A stretch of DNA of 64,000 bases from Cololabis saira (lineage: Eukaryota > Chordata > Actinopteri > Beloniformes > Belonidae). The stretch's first letter is position 1. The number at the start of each line of letters is the position of its first letter. Below, one piece after another: positions 63,992 to 64,000 of this stretch. The translations under genes and the position numbers were made by a program. The stretch covers positions 34,930,879 to 34,994,878 of the forward strand of contig NC_084596.1 in NCBI RefSeq assembly GCF_033807715.1, read 5' to 3'. A model generated the notes under the pieces. That model had not been told where the DNA came from. It did not search any database and saw only the letters and a program-made list of their open reading frames with translations.

Positions 63992-64000
63992 CTGCAAGAA

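Overview
The window looks like a chromosome segment of a teleost fish. Genes have introns with GT-AG splice sites, there are long (CA)n tracts, and the ground is packed with fish-type transposons (L2-like and other LINEs, Tc1, several hAT families, a tRNA-derived SINE, PIF/Harbinger-like MITEs). All assignments rest on reading the sequence; no database search was possible.

Five protein-coding loci can be supported. (1) The last exon of a ten-finger C2H2 zinc-finger gene (+, 1381-2600). (2) A complete eight-exon gene on the minus strand (30088 down to 15300) for a secreted 306-aa collagen/C1q-like protein of the erythroferrone/adipolin family, best read as erythroferrone (erfe). (3) A complete 17-exon mitofusin gene on the plus strand (36918-55311, 716 aa). 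(4) A complete four-exon alpha-tubulin gene (+, 58647-61857, 451 aa) with a TATA/CCAAT promoter. (5) At the right edge, on the minus strand, a penultimate exon of a PTPRN (IA-2) type gene that carries an apparent small deletion and stop. TUBA4A and PTPRN are near neighbours on human chromosome 2q35, and ERFE is on 2q37, so the tubulin is probably tuba4-like and the block is probably syntenic with human 2q.

Layout: 1-15 kb is the zinc-finger exon followed by transposon-rich ground, including a THAP/P-like element that carries a captured CRAL-TRIO first exon. 15.3-30.1 kb is erfe, with introns full of microsatellites, MITEs and a 29-bp minisatellite. 30-37 kb is the divergent intergenic region between erfe and the mitofusin gene (LINE, Tc1 and hAT remnants). 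37-55 kb is the mitofusin gene, whose first intron holds a LINE interrupted by a SINE and a hAT element, and whose exons 8-10 sit between two inverted copies of a TTAA-flanked element. 58.5-62.1 kb is the tubulin gene. 62.1-64 kb holds a retroviral-type protease relic and the PTPRN-like exon.

The genes do not form one pathway: a transcription factor, an iron/metabolic hormone, a mitochondrial fusion GTPase, a cytoskeletal protein and a secretory-granule phosphatase-like protein. The most interesting material is the transposon biology (exon capture, nested insertions, one filled/empty site pair) and a few unusual changes in otherwise conserved proteins: the poly-methionine signal peptide of erfe, D245A in tubulin, and the shortened MFN1/MFN2-mosaic mitofusin.
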